64,000 nt of DNA from Methylobacterium planeticum (GTDB lineage: Bacteria > Pseudomonadota > Alphaproteobacteria > Rhizobiales > Beijerinckiaceae): positions 310,001 through 374,000 of the forward strand of contig NZ_VZZJ01000002.1 in NCBI RefSeq assembly GCF_008806345.1, read 5' to 3'. Made by a program: the position numbers and the translations under genes. The notes under the pieces are model-generated. The model was not told the DNA's origin and made no database searches. It worked only from the letters and a program-made list of their open reading frames with translations. Shown here in pieces: positions 17,406 through 26,905 of the stretch. Numbering within the stretch: position 1 is the first letter of the stretch; each line of letters opens with the position of its first letter.

Positions 17406-18428
17406 ATGTGGCGTGGCGTAATTGCGTTCTCCGCCCTGGCGCTGTTCGGCGCGGGGCTCACCGGCTGTGCGCTCAACAAGTTCGAGCGCCGTGAGCCCTG
17501 GCGCGACCAGGCGGAGCAGGTCTGCCTGTCGAAGCGCCTCGTGCAGCCGACCGAATTCATGAGCTTCGCCAAGGAGATCGACGGCCCGGGCCCCTGCGGC
17601 ATGCAGCAGCCCTTCCGGGTCACGCGCCTCGGCAACGGGACCGTGGCGCTGAAGCAGCGCATGACGCTGGCCTGCCCGGCGCTGGCGGAGGCCGAGGCCT
17701 GGCTCGCCGAGACCATCCAGCCGGCCGCCAACCTCTATTTCGGCCAGCCGGTGGCGGAGATCAACGCGGGCTCCTACGCCTGCCGCGGCCGCAACAACCA
17801 GGCCGGCGCCAAGCTCTCGGAGCATTCCTTCGGCAACGCCGTCGACGTGATGTCCTTCAAGCTCGCGGACGGCTCCGTCATCACCGTCAAGGGCGGCTGG
17901 CGCGGCACCGAGGCCGAGCAGGGCTTCCTGCGCGAGGTCTTCCTCGGGGCCTGCCAGCGCTTCACCACGGTGCTGGCGCCGGGCTCGAACGTGTTCCACT
18001 ACGACCACATCCACGTGGACCTCGCCCGGCACGATCCCCGCGGCCTCAAGCGCATCTGCCAGCCGCTGATCAAGTTCACGCCGCAGCTCGGGACCGAGGG
18101 CGCCCGCTCCTACGCCCGCCCGCGCCCGCCCGAGCGCCAGCCCGCCCCGCCGCAGGCCCCGATCGACATCGAGGAGGACGATCCCTACGGCCTGACCCCG
18201 ATGTCGGCCCGCGAGACGCCCAGCCGGGTCGCCCGCGCGCCTGCCGCGCCGCAGGCGCCCGCGCAGCCCCCCTACGCCTACGCCTCCGCCCCGGCGGCGC
18301 GCCCCGCTCCGAGCCGCCCCCCGGCCCCGCGGGTCGCCGCTGTCCCCGCCTACGACGAGCCGGCGCCGGGCTTCGAGGAGCCGCTCTCGCTCTCTGCCCC
18401 CGGCCTCGGCGCCGGCCCGATCTACTGA
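17406..18428 (+). CDS. Extensin-like LAS-type metallopeptidase lipoprotein
   Basis: The protein has 340 residues. The N-terminus carries a lipobox (LTGC, cleavage before about C21), so it is probably an outer-membrane or periplasmic lipoprotein. The extensin-like C domain (about 40-225) shows the zinc motifs of LAS peptidases: SEHSFGNAVDV (SxHxxxxxxD) and HYDHIHVDL. That suggests a D,D-carboxypeptidase or endopeptidase acting on peptidoglycan, which is inference from the fold family. Residues 230-340 are a Pro/Ala-rich low-complexity tail. A small signal-peptide protein follows 129 bp downstream on the same strand. Confidence 0.88.
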   Translation: MWRGVIAFSALALFGAGLTGCALNKFERREPWRDQAEQVCLSKRLVQPTEFMSFAKEIDGPGPCGMQQPFRVTRLGNGTVALKQRMTLACPALAEAEAWLAETIQPAANLYFGQPVAEINAGSYACRGRNNQAGAKLSEHSFGNAVDVMSFKLADGSVITVKGGWRGTEAEQGFLREVFLGACQRFTTVLAPGSNVFHYDHIHVDLARHDPRGLKRICQPLIKFTPQLGTEGARSYARPRPPERQPAPPQAPIDIEEDDPYGLTPMSARETPSRVARAPAAPQAPAQPPYAYASAPAARPAPSRPPAPRVAAVPAYDEPAPGFEEPLSLSAPGLGAGPIY

Positions 18429-18436
18429 CGGTTGCA

Positions 18437-18453
18437 GGTGTGCCCCGCACACC
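18437..18453 (+). other. Small hairpin after the extensin-like gene
   Basis: The arms GGTGTG and CACACC enclose a 5-nt loop, starting 8 nt after the stop codon. No T-tract follows, so any terminator role is doubtful. Confidence 0.25.
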
Positions 18454-18493
18454 CCACCCAGGCTCGAAAGCGGCGCCCGGACCGCACCCAAGC

Positions 18494-18521
18494 TTGACAC
18501 GGCGATAGGCCGAGCCATCGT
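18494..18521 (+). promoter_or_regulatory. Possible promoter of the 155-residue exported protein
   Basis: A perfect TTGACA -35 box (18494-18499) is followed after 16 bp by CATCGT, a weak -10 match. This would give a leader of roughly 30 nt before the ATG at 18558. Confidence 0.3.
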
Positions 18522-18557
18522 CTTGGACGATCAGGAATTCCAGCGGAAGACGCCGGC

Positions 18558-19025
18558 ATGCGCCCGAACTCCACCTTCGCCGCCTTGAGCATCGGTCTCC
18601 TCCTCGCGAGCGCGCTGCAGCCCGCCGCCGCCCGCTCGGCACGCGAGGAGATCGAGCCCTCCGAGGAGCGGATCTTCCCCTTCGACGCGAACATCCCGGG
18701 CTGCCAGGACGCCGACGTGCTGGAGAAGGTCTCGACCCAGTTCGCCGAGAAGGAGGCGAAGTACTGGAACTCGTCGCTGACGATCGTCGCCTATGACCAT
18801 ATCGAGCGCACCGCCTGGCGTCCCTGGGGCGTCGATTTCTACCCGCGCCGGTTCTGCTCGGCGACCGCCACGACCTCGGACGGCATCCGCCGCAGGGTCG
18901 ACTATTCCGTGCGCGAGAGCCTCGGCATCATCGGCTCGACCTGGGGCGTCGAGTTCTGCGTCCACGGGCTCGACCGCGACCTCGCCTACGCCTACGCTAC
19001 GGCCTGCCGCATGGCGCGCCCGTAA
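18558..19025 (+). CDS. Exported protein of unknown function (155 aa)
   Basis: This is a protein of unrecognised family. Residues 1-26 are a signal peptide ending in AAA-RS. The mature part begins with an acidic stretch (EEIEPSEERIFPFD) and contains four cysteines (GCQD, RFCSA, EFCVHG, TACRM) that could form two disulfides. Aromatic segments (YWNSSLTIVAYDHIE, WRPWGVDFYPRRFC) suggest a small beta-rich periplasmic domain. A TTGACA box lies upstream. It precedes RNase T2 by 73 bp on the same strand. Confidence 0.75.
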   Translation: MRPNSTFAALSIGLLLASALQPAAARSAREEIEPSEERIFPFDANIPGCQDADVLEKVSTQFAEKEAKYWNSSLTIVAYDHIERTAWRPWGVDFYPRRFCSATATTSDGIRRRVDYSVRESLGIIGSTWGVEFCVHGLDRDLAYAYATACRMARP

Positions 19026-19098
19026 CGGCCGCCCGTCCGGCAACGGCGCGGCCGGGGGGCCGACGCCGCTATCTCGCTTCTGCCTTCGGGGGATGGTC

Positions 19099-19830
19099 AT
19101 GAAGCCGGCAGGTTTGGGCGTCCGCGCCCTCGCGGCCAGGTTGGCACTCATGTCGGCGCTCGCGTCGGTGCTCGCGTCGGTGCCCCTGGCCACCGGGGCC
19201 GGGGCCCAGGATTTCGGCGGCTTCGGGCGCGGGGAGGGCCGCGGCGGGGGCGGCACGCCGGGCGCCTTCGATTTCTACGTGCTCGCCCTGTCCTGGTCGC
19301 CGACCTATTGCGAGACCGCGGGCGCCCGCCGGGACGACCGCCAATGCGCGCCGGGCCGGGGCCTCGGCTTCGTGGTGCACGGGCTCTGGCCGCAATACGA
19401 GCGGGGCTACCCGCAGAACTGCTCGGCCGTCGAGCGCGCCCCCACCCGGCAGGCCCTGGAGGTCGCGGGCGAGGTCTATCCGAGCGAGGGGCTCGCCCGC
19501 TACGAGTGGCGCAAGCACGGCACCTGCTCGGGGCTCGACCCCGCCGCCTACTTCCGCGCCGCCAGGGACGCCCGCATGGCGGTGACGATCCCGGACGCGT
19601 TCCGGGGGGCGGGGGCCGACCGCCGCGCCGCCCCGGTCGAGATCGCCCGCGCCTTCGTGACGGCGAACCGTGGGTTGCGGCCGGACATGATGTCGGTGAC
19701 CTGCGCGCGGGGCCAGCTGCAGGAGGTCCGCATCTGCTTCGCCAAGGACCTGCGCGGCTTCACGCCCTGCCCGGAGGTGGCGCGCCAGAATTGCCGCGCG
19801 CCCGAGGTCGCCATCGACGCGGCCCGCTGA
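19099..19830 (+). CDS. Ribonuclease T2 family protein
   Basis: This secreted or periplasmic endoribonuclease cleaves RNA through 2',3'-cyclic phosphates. Both active-site blocks are intact: CAS-1 is FVVHGLWPQ and CAS-2 is EWRKHGTCSG, giving both catalytic histidines and the Glu/Lys pair. About 243 residues include a signal peptide (about 1-33) and a Gly-rich linker before the catalytic core. Several cysteines match the disulfides of the family. I chose the ATG at 19099 because a G-rich stretch sits 6 nt upstream, with 19093 as the alternative. rlmJ follows by 66 bp on the same strand. Confidence 0.92.
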   Translation: MKPAGLGVRALAARLALMSALASVLASVPLATGAGAQDFGGFGRGEGRGGGGTPGAFDFYVLALSWSPTYCETAGARRDDRQCAPGRGLGFVVHGLWPQYERGYPQNCSAVERAPTRQALEVAGEVYPSEGLARYEWRKHGTCSGLDPAAYFRAARDARMAVTIPDAFRGAGADRRAAPVEIARAFVTANRGLRPDMMSVTCARGQLQEVRICFAKDLRGFTPCPEVARQNCRAPEVAIDAAR

Positions 19831-19896
19831 GGTCACTTCGCGCGCGGGCCGATCAGGGCCCTGGACATTCGCCGCGATTCCCCCGAATTGCGCGCC

Positions 19897-20742
19897 ATGA
19901 ATTACCGGCACGCCTTCCATGCGGGCAATTTCGCCGACGTGCTGAAGCACCTCGTGCTCGCCCGCGTCCTCGCGCATCTGCGCGGCAAGCCCACCGGCTT
20001 CCGGGCCATCGACGCCTTCGCGGGGCTCGGCTTCTACGACCTCGCGGGGGACGAGGCCGGGCGGACCGGCGAGTGGGAGGCGGGCTGGGGCCTCCTCGAC
20101 GAGCCCTTCCCGAAGGAGATCGAGACCCTGCTGGCGCCCTATCGCGCCGCGGTGGCGGCCGTGCAGGCGCGGCACGGCGCCACCACCTATCCGGGCTCGC
20201 CCGCCCTCATCCGCGAGGCCCTGCGCCCGATGGACCAGGGCGTCTTCGTCGAGCTGCACCCGGTGGATGCGGCAATCCTGCGCGAGCGCTACAACGCGGA
20301 TCCGCGCACCAAGGTGATGCATCTCGACGGCTGGACCGCGCTGAACAGCCTGATCCCGCCCCCGGAGCGGCGCGGCCTCGTGCTGATCGACCCGCCCTAC
20401 GAGGTGCCGGGCGAGTTCGACCGCCTCGGCAGCCGCCTCGCCAAGGCGGTGGCGAGGTGGCCGACCGGCATCTTCCTGGCCTGGTACCCGATCAAGGACA
20501 TCGCCGTGCTGGAGCGCATGATCGCCGGTCTCGACGCTGTCCTGAAGCGGCCCGCCCTGCGCCTCGACCTCATGATCGACCGGCCGGACGCCCTGCGCCT
20601 CACCGGCACCGGGCTCGTCGTGGTCAACCCGCCCTGGACGCTCGCCGACGATGCGAGCCTGTTCCTGCCGGCCCTCGCCGAGCGCCTGGCGCTCGGGGAT
20701 TACGGCGCCTTCCGGTGCGAGGCCATCGGCGCGCCGGCCTGA
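19897..20742 (+). CDS. rlmJ: 23S rRNA (adenine(2030)-N6)-methyltransferase RlmJ
   Basis: This 281-residue SAM-dependent enzyme methylates N6 of A2030 of 23S rRNA. The N-terminal MNYRHAFHAGNFADVLKH is diagnostic, the SAM site is IDAFAGLGFYDL, and the catalytic NPPY-type motif is DPPYE (about residue 165). The late NPPWTL segment is also conserved. The ATG at 19897 gives the conserved N-terminus exactly. rlmN, a second 23S methyltransferase, is next on the same strand. Confidence 0.94.
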   Translation: MNYRHAFHAGNFADVLKHLVLARVLAHLRGKPTGFRAIDAFAGLGFYDLAGDEAGRTGEWEAGWGLLDEPFPKEIETLLAPYRAAVAAVQARHGATTYPGSPALIREALRPMDQGVFVELHPVDAAILRERYNADPRTKVMHLDGWTALNSLIPPPERRGLVLIDPPYEVPGEFDRLGSRLAKAVARWPTGIFLAWYPIKDIAVLERMIAGLDAVLKRPALRLDLMIDRPDALRLTGTGLVVVNPPWTLADDASLFLPALAERLALGDYGAFRCEAIGAPA

Positions 20743-20875
20743 GCGGGCGCGCCGCCCGGCCTGCCCGGGACGCATCCCCCCGATCCGGCGCACGGCGCCC
20801 GCAACCATTCGCGTTTGCCCGCTGAATCGCCTATAGGCGGGGGAAATCCCCGTTCCAAACTGATCTGGACCCATC

Positions 20876-22165
20876 ATGGCGACGGCGTCGTTCGACACCG
20901 CCCGGCGCGAAGGCAGCGCCATTCCGGCAATCGAGAAGGTCCCCGAGGCGGAGGTCGCGGCCGGTCCGCTCCCGGGCGTGCGCGCCTCTCTCGTCGGGCT
21001 GACCCGGGACGGCCTCAAGGCGCGGCTCCTCGCCATGGGCGTGCCGGAGCGCGAGAGCCGCATGCGCTCGGGCCAGATCTGGCACTGGCTCTACGTCCGC
21101 GGCGCCCGCGACTTCGACGCGATGACGAATGTCGGCAAGGGCCTCAAGGCCCAGCTCAAGGAGCACTACACCCTCGACCGGCCCGAGACGGTGAGCCAGC
21201 AGGTCTCCCGCGACGGCACCCGCAAGTGGCTGCTGCGCATGGCGCCCACCGGCAGGCACGACCACAACCGCGGCGCCGAGATCGAGTGCGTCTACATCCC
21301 GGGGCCGGACCGGGGCACGCTCTGCGTCTCGAGCCAGGTCGGCTGCACCCTGACCTGCTCGTTCTGCCACACCGGCACCCAGCGCCTCGTGCGCAACCTC
21401 TCGGCCGCCGAGATCGCCGCGCAGCTCGTGGTGGCGCGGGACGAGCTCGGCGACTGGGTCGGCCAGATGCCCTCGCGCGACCCCACCGGCACCGGCGAGG
21501 CCGGGCGCCTCGTCACCAACATCGTGTTCATGGGCATGGGCGAGCCCCTGTACAACCTCGACAACGTCGTGGACGCGGTGGGCGTGATGTCGGACCCGGA
21601 GGGCCTCGGCCTGTCGCGGCGGCGCATCACGGTCTCGACCTCGGGCGTGGTGCCGCAGATGCAGCGCCTCGGCGAGGAGGCGCACGCGATGCTGGCCATC
21701 TCGCTCCACGCGGTGCGGGACGCGCTGCGCGACGAGCTGGTGCCGCTCAACCGCAAGTACCCGATCGCCGATCTCCTGGACGCCTGCCGCCGCTATCCGG
21801 GCCTGAACAACGCCCGCCGCATCACCTTCGAGTACGTGATGCTGAAGGGCATCAACGATTCGGACGCGGATGCGCGCGAGCTGGTGCGCCTCCTCAAGGG
21901 CATTCCGGCCAAGATCAACCTGATCCCGTTCAATCCCTGGCCCGGCAGCCGCTACGAATGCTCGGACTGGGACCGGATCGAGGCCTTCTCCGAGATCGTC
22001 TTCAACGCCGGCTACGCCTCGCCGGTGCGCACGCCCCGCGGGCGCGACATCCTGGCCGCCTGCGGCCAGCTCAAGAGCGAGACCGAGAAGATGCGTGCCC
22101 GCGCCCGGCTGATGCTCGAGGAGGGCATCGGCGCCGAGCGGATGTACGCGAGCGACGAGGATTGA
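20876..22165 (+). CDS. rlmN: Dual-specificity RNA methyltransferase RlmN
   Basis: This radical SAM enzyme makes C2-methyladenosine at A2503 of 23S rRNA and A37 of some tRNAs. It has 429 residues. The 4Fe-4S motif CTLTCSFC is near residue 157. Further features are the [13 protein letters not shown]-binding segment and the second catalytic cysteine in YECSDWD near 361. The N-terminal domain contains [13 protein letters not shown]. The ATG at 20876 begins an Ala/Glu-rich extension of about 35 residues before the conserved core. It belongs with rlmJ in ribosome modification. Confidence 0.95.
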   Translation: MATASFDTARREGSAIPAIEKVPEAEVAAGPLPGVRASLVGLTRDGLKARLLAMGVPERESRMRSGQIWHWLYVRGARDFDAMTNVGKGLKAQLKEHYTLDRPETVSQQVSRDGTRKWLLRMAPTGRHDHNRGAEIECVYIPGPDRGTLCVSSQVGCTLTCSFCHTGTQRLVRNLSAAEIAAQLVVARDELGDWVGQMPSRDPTGTGEAGRLVTNIVFMGMGEPLYNLDNVVDAVGVMSDPEGLGLSRRRITVSTSGVVPQMQRLGEEAHAMLAISLHAVRDALRDELVPLNRKYPIADLLDACRRYPGLNNARRITFEYVMLKGINDSDADARELVRLLKGIPAKINLIPFNPWPGSRYECSDWDRIEAFSEIVFNAGYASPVRTPRGRDILAACGQLKSETEKMRARARLMLEEGIGAERMYASDED

Positions 22166-22255
22166 GGATCGCCTGGGCCTCGGATCCCGAGGCGGTCCGC
22201 GACGACCTGGGCGGGCGGCAAGACGCGCCCCCGCCGGACCCGGGGCGGCTCCGGG

Positions 22256-22954
22256 CTACAACTCCCACGCGATCGGCGCCACGCCCCTCGATTCCAGCCA
22301 CGCATTGGCCCGCCCGAAGGGCGCCGAGCCCGGGAAATCCCGTGCCCGGTTGAGCGGAGAGGGGTGGCCGCTCTCGATGACGCGGTGGCGCTCCCGGTCG
22401 ATCAGCGCCGCCCGCGCCCGGGCCTGCGCCCCCCAGAGCAGGAACACGGCCGGCTGCGGCCGGGCCGAGACCGCCGCCACGGCCTCGTCGGTGAGCTGCG
22501 ACCAGCCGTAGCGCAGATGCGCCCCGGCCTGGCCGGCCTCCACCGTCAGGGCACTGTTGAGGAGGAGCACGCCCTGGCGCGCCCAGGGCGTGAGGTCGCC
22601 CCGCGTCGGCTTCGGCCCCGTTCCGCCCGCCGGGTCGATCTCGGCGAGGATCACCTTCAGGGAGGCGGGGAGCCGGCGGGCGCCCACATACGAGAAGGCG
22701 AGGCCGTTGGCGTCGCCCGGCGTCGGATAGGGGTCCTGGCCGAGGATCACGACCTTCACGTCGGGCAGCGGCGTCAGCGTCAGCGCGTTGAGGATGTTCT
22801 CGGGCGAGGGCAGCACCCGCGCGCCGGCCGCGATGCGGGCATCGACCCGGGCCGCCACCGCGTCGGCGGCGCCCCCGGTGAAGAAGGGCAGCGCGGCCCA
22901 GGGCGAGCCGGAGGCGCGGAAGCGGCGCAGGGCTGTGGCGACCGTGTCTGTCAT
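22256..22954 (-). CDS. ung: Uracil-DNA glycosylase
   Basis: Ung removes uracil from DNA to start base excision repair. This 232-residue protein has the water-activating loop GQDPYPTPGDANGLAFS with its catalytic Asp, the LLNSALTVE segment and the DNA-binding SGHPSPL loop with the conserved His. The loop reads YPTPGD instead of the E. coli YHGPGQ, a variation known in other bacteria. The ATG at 22954 lies 17 bp after the stop of the 5'-nucleotidase gene on the same strand, so the two likely form an operon. Confidence 0.93.
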   Translation of the reverse strand: MTDTVATALRRFRASGSPWAALPFFTGGAADAVAARVDARIAAGARVLPSPENILNALTLTPLPDVKVVILGQDPYPTPGDANGLAFSYVGARRLPASLKVILAEIDPAGGTGPKPTRGDLTPWARQGVLLLNSALTVEAGQAGAHLRYGWSQLTDEAVAAVSARPQPAVFLLWGAQARARAALIDRERHRVIESGHPSPLNRARDFPGSAPFGRANAWLESRGVAPIAWEL

Positions 22955-22971
22955 CGGCGGATCGGGTTGGC

Positions 22972-24498
22972 TCAGCGGACCAGGATGCGGCGCCCGGCCT
23001 CGAGATCGAGGGGCGCGGTCCGGCGGATGTAGGCCATCACCTCGTTGGCGACGAGCTTGCCGTCCGTCGAGCCGATGAGCGTGCGCCCCTGGGCGAGCAT
23101 GCCGTAGCCGTTCCCGCCGTCGTACAGGAAGCTGTTCGAGGCGACCCGGTAGGTCCGGTCGGGGTCGAGGGGCTCGCCCCCGACCGTGACGGCGAGGATG
23201 CGGCGCCCGGACGGGGCGGCGGGGTCGATCGTCATCACGAGCCCCGAGACCTGGGCCATGCGGCCGGAGGGGCGGCCGTAATCGGAGAGCCCGTTCTCCA
23301 GGGCCGCCCGCACCTGGGCCCCCGTGATCGCGACGAGCACCGTGGTGTTGCCGAAGGGCAGCTCGGTCAGGATGTCGCGCCGGGTCAGCTCCGTGCCGGC
23401 GGCGTAGAGCCGGTTCCCCCGGATGCCGCCGCCGTTCATGATCGCGATCTCGGCCCCGGTCACGGCCCGCAGGGCGTCGGCCACGAGGTCGCCGAAGCTC
23501 GACTCGAAGGCCCGCACCGTGGCGACGCGGCTGTCGAGGGGGGTGAGGGTCCGGCCGATCGCGACGTCGAGCTCCCGCGACAGGGCCGCCTCGTGGCGCC
23601 GCACGACCGCCAGCGTCTCCGGGTCCGGGACCACGAGGCTCGAATCGTGGATGCGGAAGCGCGGGCGCCACGCGATCCGGCGGCCCTTGCCCTCGCCCGT
23701 CACGGTCGCGGTGACGTCGACCGCCGTGACGTAGTGGGCATCGAAGCTCGATTCCACCAGCACGCGCTGGCCGTCGTAATGCACCAGGAGGTCGTGGTCG
23801 TGGCCGGACAGCAGGATGTCGACGAGGCCCGCCGCCACGATGGCGAGGTCGGTCGGGCGCGCCGTGTGGGCGACGCCGACGAGGAGGTCCGCCCCCTCCC
23901 GCCTCAGCTGCTCGGCCTGGTCGGCCAGGGTCTCCATCTCGGGACCGAAGCGCAGGTCGCCGCTCTGGGATTTCTGCGGCGTGCTCGCCAGGGCGATGCC
24001 GACGATCCCGACCCGGATGCCCCCGAGGGTGAGGATCATGCGGTCGCGCAGGCCCGGCAGGACCTGCCCCTGCGCGTCCCGCAGGTTCGCCGCGAGGACC
24101 GGGAAGGCGGCCTCCCGCATGCGCTCGAGGAAGATGGCGGGGCCGAAATCGAACTCGTGGTTGCCCGGCACGAACACGTCCGGCGGCGCGAGGTCGAGAA
24201 GCTCGACGATGTGGGCGCCCTTGTCGAAGCCCGACATCAGCGAGGGCGAGAGGGTGTCGCCCGCATGCGCGTAGAGCATCGGCAGGCCGCGGGCCCGCTC
24301 CGCCTTGACGATGGCGTTGAGCCGCGCGAACCCGCCCCGGCCGTCAACCTCCGCCATCTGGTAGACGTCGTTGACGAGGAGCAGGCTGAAGGTCGCGTCG
24401 GGTGCGCCCTCGGCCGCCCCGGCCGTGCCCGGAAGCCCCGCGGCCAGACCGGCACCGAGGCCGAGGCCGAGTGTCTGGCGGCGGTTGGGGCGCGGCAT
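22972..24498 (-). CDS. Tat-exported 5'-nucleotidase/metallophosphatase
   Basis: The protein has 508 residues and resembles UshA-type bifunctional nucleotidases acting on nucleotides or UDP-sugars. A twin-arginine signal (NRRQTLGLG) opens the protein and cleavage near AGA-AE is likely. The metallophosphatase domain (about 35-320) has the metal motifs NDVYQM, AGDTLSPS, GNHEFDFG and GHDHD. The C-terminal nucleotidase domain (about 340-500) has NGGGIRGN and the SNSFLYDGGNGYG substrate segment. The ATG at 24498 is preceded by GGAG. It is followed closely by ung. Confidence 0.9.
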   Translation of the reverse strand: MPRPNRRQTLGLGLGAGLAAGLPGTAGAAEGAPDATFSLLLVNDVYQMAEVDGRGGFARLNAIVKAERARGLPMLYAHAGDTLSPSLMSGFDKGAHIVELLDLAPPDVFVPGNHEFDFGPAIFLERMREAAFPVLAANLRDAQGQVLPGLRDRMILTLGGIRVGIVGIALASTPQKSQSGDLRFGPEMETLADQAEQLRREGADLLVGVAHTARPTDLAIVAAGLVDILLSGHDHDLLVHYDGQRVLVESSFDAHYVTAVDVTATVTGEGKGRRIAWRPRFRIHDSSLVVPDPETLAVVRRHEAALSRELDVAIGRTLTPLDSRVATVRAFESSFGDLVADALRAVTGAEIAIMNGGGIRGNRLYAAGTELTRRDILTELPFGNTTVLVAITGAQVRAALENGLSDYGRPSGRMAQVSGLVMTIDPAAPSGRRILAVTVGGEPLDPDRTYRVASNSFLYDGGNGYGMLAQGRTLIGSTDGKLVANEVMAYIRRTAPLDLEAGRRILVR

Positions 24499-24601
24499 CG
24501 TGGGGCGTCTCCGGAAGGGCGGTCCTTGATAGGCCACGCTTCGTGACGGCGCGACGTCGGCCCCGGTCCGGCCCGGGCGGCGGGCCGTCCCGGCTCGCGC
24601 G

Positions 24602-25555
24602 CTACTTCGGTGCGAAGGTGTCGCGCACGGCCTTGGCGTTGCGCCGGACCATCGGCCAGATCCAGGCGCCGGAGGCGAGGTAGGCGGCGGCCGGCATCGG
24701 CTTCAGCTCGGTCGCGAGGCGCTGGGCGAGGCCGGGCGCGGCGATCGGGCCGGCCGGCGCGTCCGACTTGCGGTAGACCACCGTCGTGTCCTCGCGCCAG
24801 TACTCGGTGTGCGGCACGAGGCCAGCCCGGCGGGCGGTGAGGTCGCAGGTGTCGCGCACGAAGCCGTGGACATGGGCGAAGTGGAAGCGCTCGTGCGGCG
24901 GCTTGCCGGTAGCAGCCATGTTCGGGACGGCGGCGTAGAGCACGCCGTCGGGCTTCAACCAGCGCGCGAGGCGCTCCATCACGTCGGCGGGGTCGCGCAG
25001 GTGCTCCATCACGTGGTGGGTGGTGATGACGTCGAAGTAGCCCGGCTCGAAGCGCCCGTCATCGGCGTCGTCCAGCACCTCGACCCCATGATGCGTGCGG
25101 GCATAGGCCGCATAGTCGCGCCCGGGCTCGACGCCGATCGCCTCGCAGCCCCGCGCCCGGGCGGCGGCCAGGAACTCGCCCGAGCCCGAGCCGAAATCGA
25201 GGACGCGGGCGCCCGGGGTCAGCTTCGGCGCCAGGAGGTCGGCCCGGAAGGCCGCTTCGCGGGCGGAGCGGTTGAGGTGGTGGCGCGGCGGCCCGCCCGC
25301 GAAGGCGAGCTGGTAATCCGCCCGGTAGGCGGTGGCGTAATAGTTCGCGAGCTCGTCCGGCGTCGGCATCGGGTCGGTGCGGATCAGGCCGCACTGGAGG
25401 CAGGCGATGGATTTCAGGGTCTTCAGGCGCCGGTCGGTCTCCGCCACCGTCACGCTCTCGCGCGATCCGCACAGATTGCAGGCCGTGGGCGCCCCCGTGT
25501 AGGGGTAGCCTGTGAACGGCATGAAGTGGTTGAGGAAGTAGCGGGGAGACGGCAT
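24602..25555 (-). CDS. Class I SAM-dependent methyltransferase with N-terminal zinc-knuckle
   Basis: This 317-residue protein begins with a short region holding two CxxC pairs (CNLCGSR and CLQCGL, about residues 24-62), probably a zinc knuckle. A class I methyltransferase fold follows: VLDFGSGSGEFL is the SAM motif, EPGRDY the next acidic strand, and TTHHVMEHLRDP the post-motif. This layout is typical of Methyltransf_23 proteins acting on sugars or small metabolites, and the substrate is unknown. The ATG at 25555 has an AGGACAGGG region upstream. It is divergent from hemH across 184 bp. Confidence 0.85.
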   Translation of the reverse strand: MPSPRYFLNHFMPFTGYPYTGAPTACNLCGSRESVTVAETDRRLKTLKSIACLQCGLIRTDPMPTPDELANYYATAYRADYQLAFAGGPPRHHLNRSAREAAFRADLLAPKLTPGARVLDFGSGSGEFLAAARARGCEAIGVEPGRDYAAYARTHHGVEVLDDADDGRFEPGYFDVITTHHVMEHLRDPADVMERLARWLKPDGVLYAAVPNMAATGKPPHERFHFAHVHGFVRDTCDLTARRAGLVPHTEYWREDTTVVYRKSDAPAGPIAAPGLAQRLATELKPMPAAAYLASGAWIWPMVRRNAKAVRDTFAPK

Positions 25556-25739
25556 GTCGCGCCCTGTCCTGTCATATCTTCGCTGGCAGGCTCCGTGCTC
25601 TAGATAGATATCCACCCGGACACAACCGCGGCTCCGTCCCGTGCGGATCCGCCCCTCGCCCGATGCCGGGTCCAGAGATGCGCGTCGCCCGACGAGCCGG
25701 CGACGCTGACAGGAAGCGGCGCCAAGCCGAAGAAGCCCG

Positions 25740-26825
25740 ATGAACGAACGCGTCGAACCCTCCGCGCTGCAGGTCCCCCGTGGCCTGGAGCCGCAGCGCC
25801 CGGTCAAGGGGGCCCCGCTCCCGGCCGAGCACCCGCCGGTGCGCTGGGGCCGCGTCGGCGTGCTCCTGATGAATCTCGGCACGCCGGAGGGCACGAGCTA
25901 CTGGCCGATGCGCCGGTACCTCAAGGAGTTCCTCTCCGACCGGCGCGTCATCGAGGTGCCGCGCCTGATCTGGTGGCCTCTCCTCAACCTGATCATCCTG
26001 ACGAAGCGGCCCGGCCCGAAGGGCAAGGACTACGCGAGCGTCTGGAACAACGAGCGCGACGAGGGCCCGCTCAAGACCATCACCCGCGGCCAGTGCGAGC
26101 GGCTGCAGGCGGCGATGGGGGATTCGGTCGTGGTGGACTGGGCCATGCGCTACGGCAAGCCGGAGGTGTCCCTGCGCATCCAGGCGCTGCTCGACCAGGG
26201 CTGCGACCGCATCCTGCTGGTGCCGCTCTATCCCCAATACGCCGCCGCCACCTCGGCCACCGCCTGCGACCAGGCCTTCAAGGCCCTGATGCAGATGCGC
26301 TGGCAGCCGACGGTCCGGGTCTCGCCGCCCTATCACGACGACCCCGTCTACATCGAGGCCATGGCCGACTCGATCCGCGAGGGGCTGGCCAAGCTCGATT
26401 TCGAGCCGGAGGTGATCCTCACCTCGTTCCACGGGGTGCCGAAGAGCTACCTGCTGAAGGGCGACCCCTACCATTGCCAGTGCGTGAAGACCGGCCGCCT
26501 CATCCGCGAGGCCCTGGGCTTCTCTCCCGAGCGGATGCGCGTCACCTTCCAGTCCCGCTTCGGCAACGAGGAATGGCTGAAGCCCTACACGGACGAGACC
26601 GTGCAGGGGCTCGCCAGGGGCGGCGTCAGGAACCTGGCGATCGTGGCGCCGGGCTTCACCGCCGATTGCCTCGAGACCCTGGAGGAGCTCGACGGCGAGA
26701 ACCGCCACTACTTCGAGGAGAACGGCGGCGAGCGCTTCGCCTACATCCCCTGCCTCAACGATTCCGACCTCGGCATGCGGGTGATCGAGAACGTGGTGCG
26801 CCGCGAGTTGCAGGGCTGGATCTGA
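25740..26825 (+). CDS. hemH: Ferrochelatase
   Basis: HemH inserts ferrous iron into protoporphyrin IX, the last step of protohaem synthesis, at the inner membrane face. The 361 residues include the N-terminal GVLLMNLGTPEG, the substrate loop RYLKEFLSDRRVIE, the catalytic histidine in TSFHGVPK (about 231) and the PGFTADCLETLEE metal-path segment. CHCQC-type cysteines appear in DPYHCQCVKT. An N-terminal extension of about 40 residues precedes the core. hemA, the first enzyme of the pathway, is also in this window near 50 kb. Confidence 0.95.
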   Translation: MNERVEPSALQVPRGLEPQRPVKGAPLPAEHPPVRWGRVGVLLMNLGTPEGTSYWPMRRYLKEFLSDRRVIEVPRLIWWPLLNLIILTKRPGPKGKDYASVWNNERDEGPLKTITRGQCERLQAAMGDSVVVDWAMRYGKPEVSLRIQALLDQGCDRILLVPLYPQYAAATSATACDQAFKALMQMRWQPTVRVSPPYHDDPVYIEAMADSIREGLAKLDFEPEVILTSFHGVPKSYLLKGDPYHCQCVKTGRLIREALGFSPERMRVTFQSRFGNEEWLKPYTDETVQGLARGGVRNLAIVAPGFTADCLETLEELDGENRHYFEENGGERFAYIPCLNDSDLGMRVIENVVRRELQGWI

Positions 26826-26905
26826 GCCGTGACTTGCCGCGCCGGAATGCCGGACTATCATCCTTTGCCTGAAGCCGGACCGCGCGGCCATTCACGAGGG
26901 ATCAG

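Noticed and set aside
20815..20837. Promoter with TTGCCC and TATAGG before rlmN
   Set aside because: The spacing between the boxes is only 11 bp, too short for a sigma-70 promoter.
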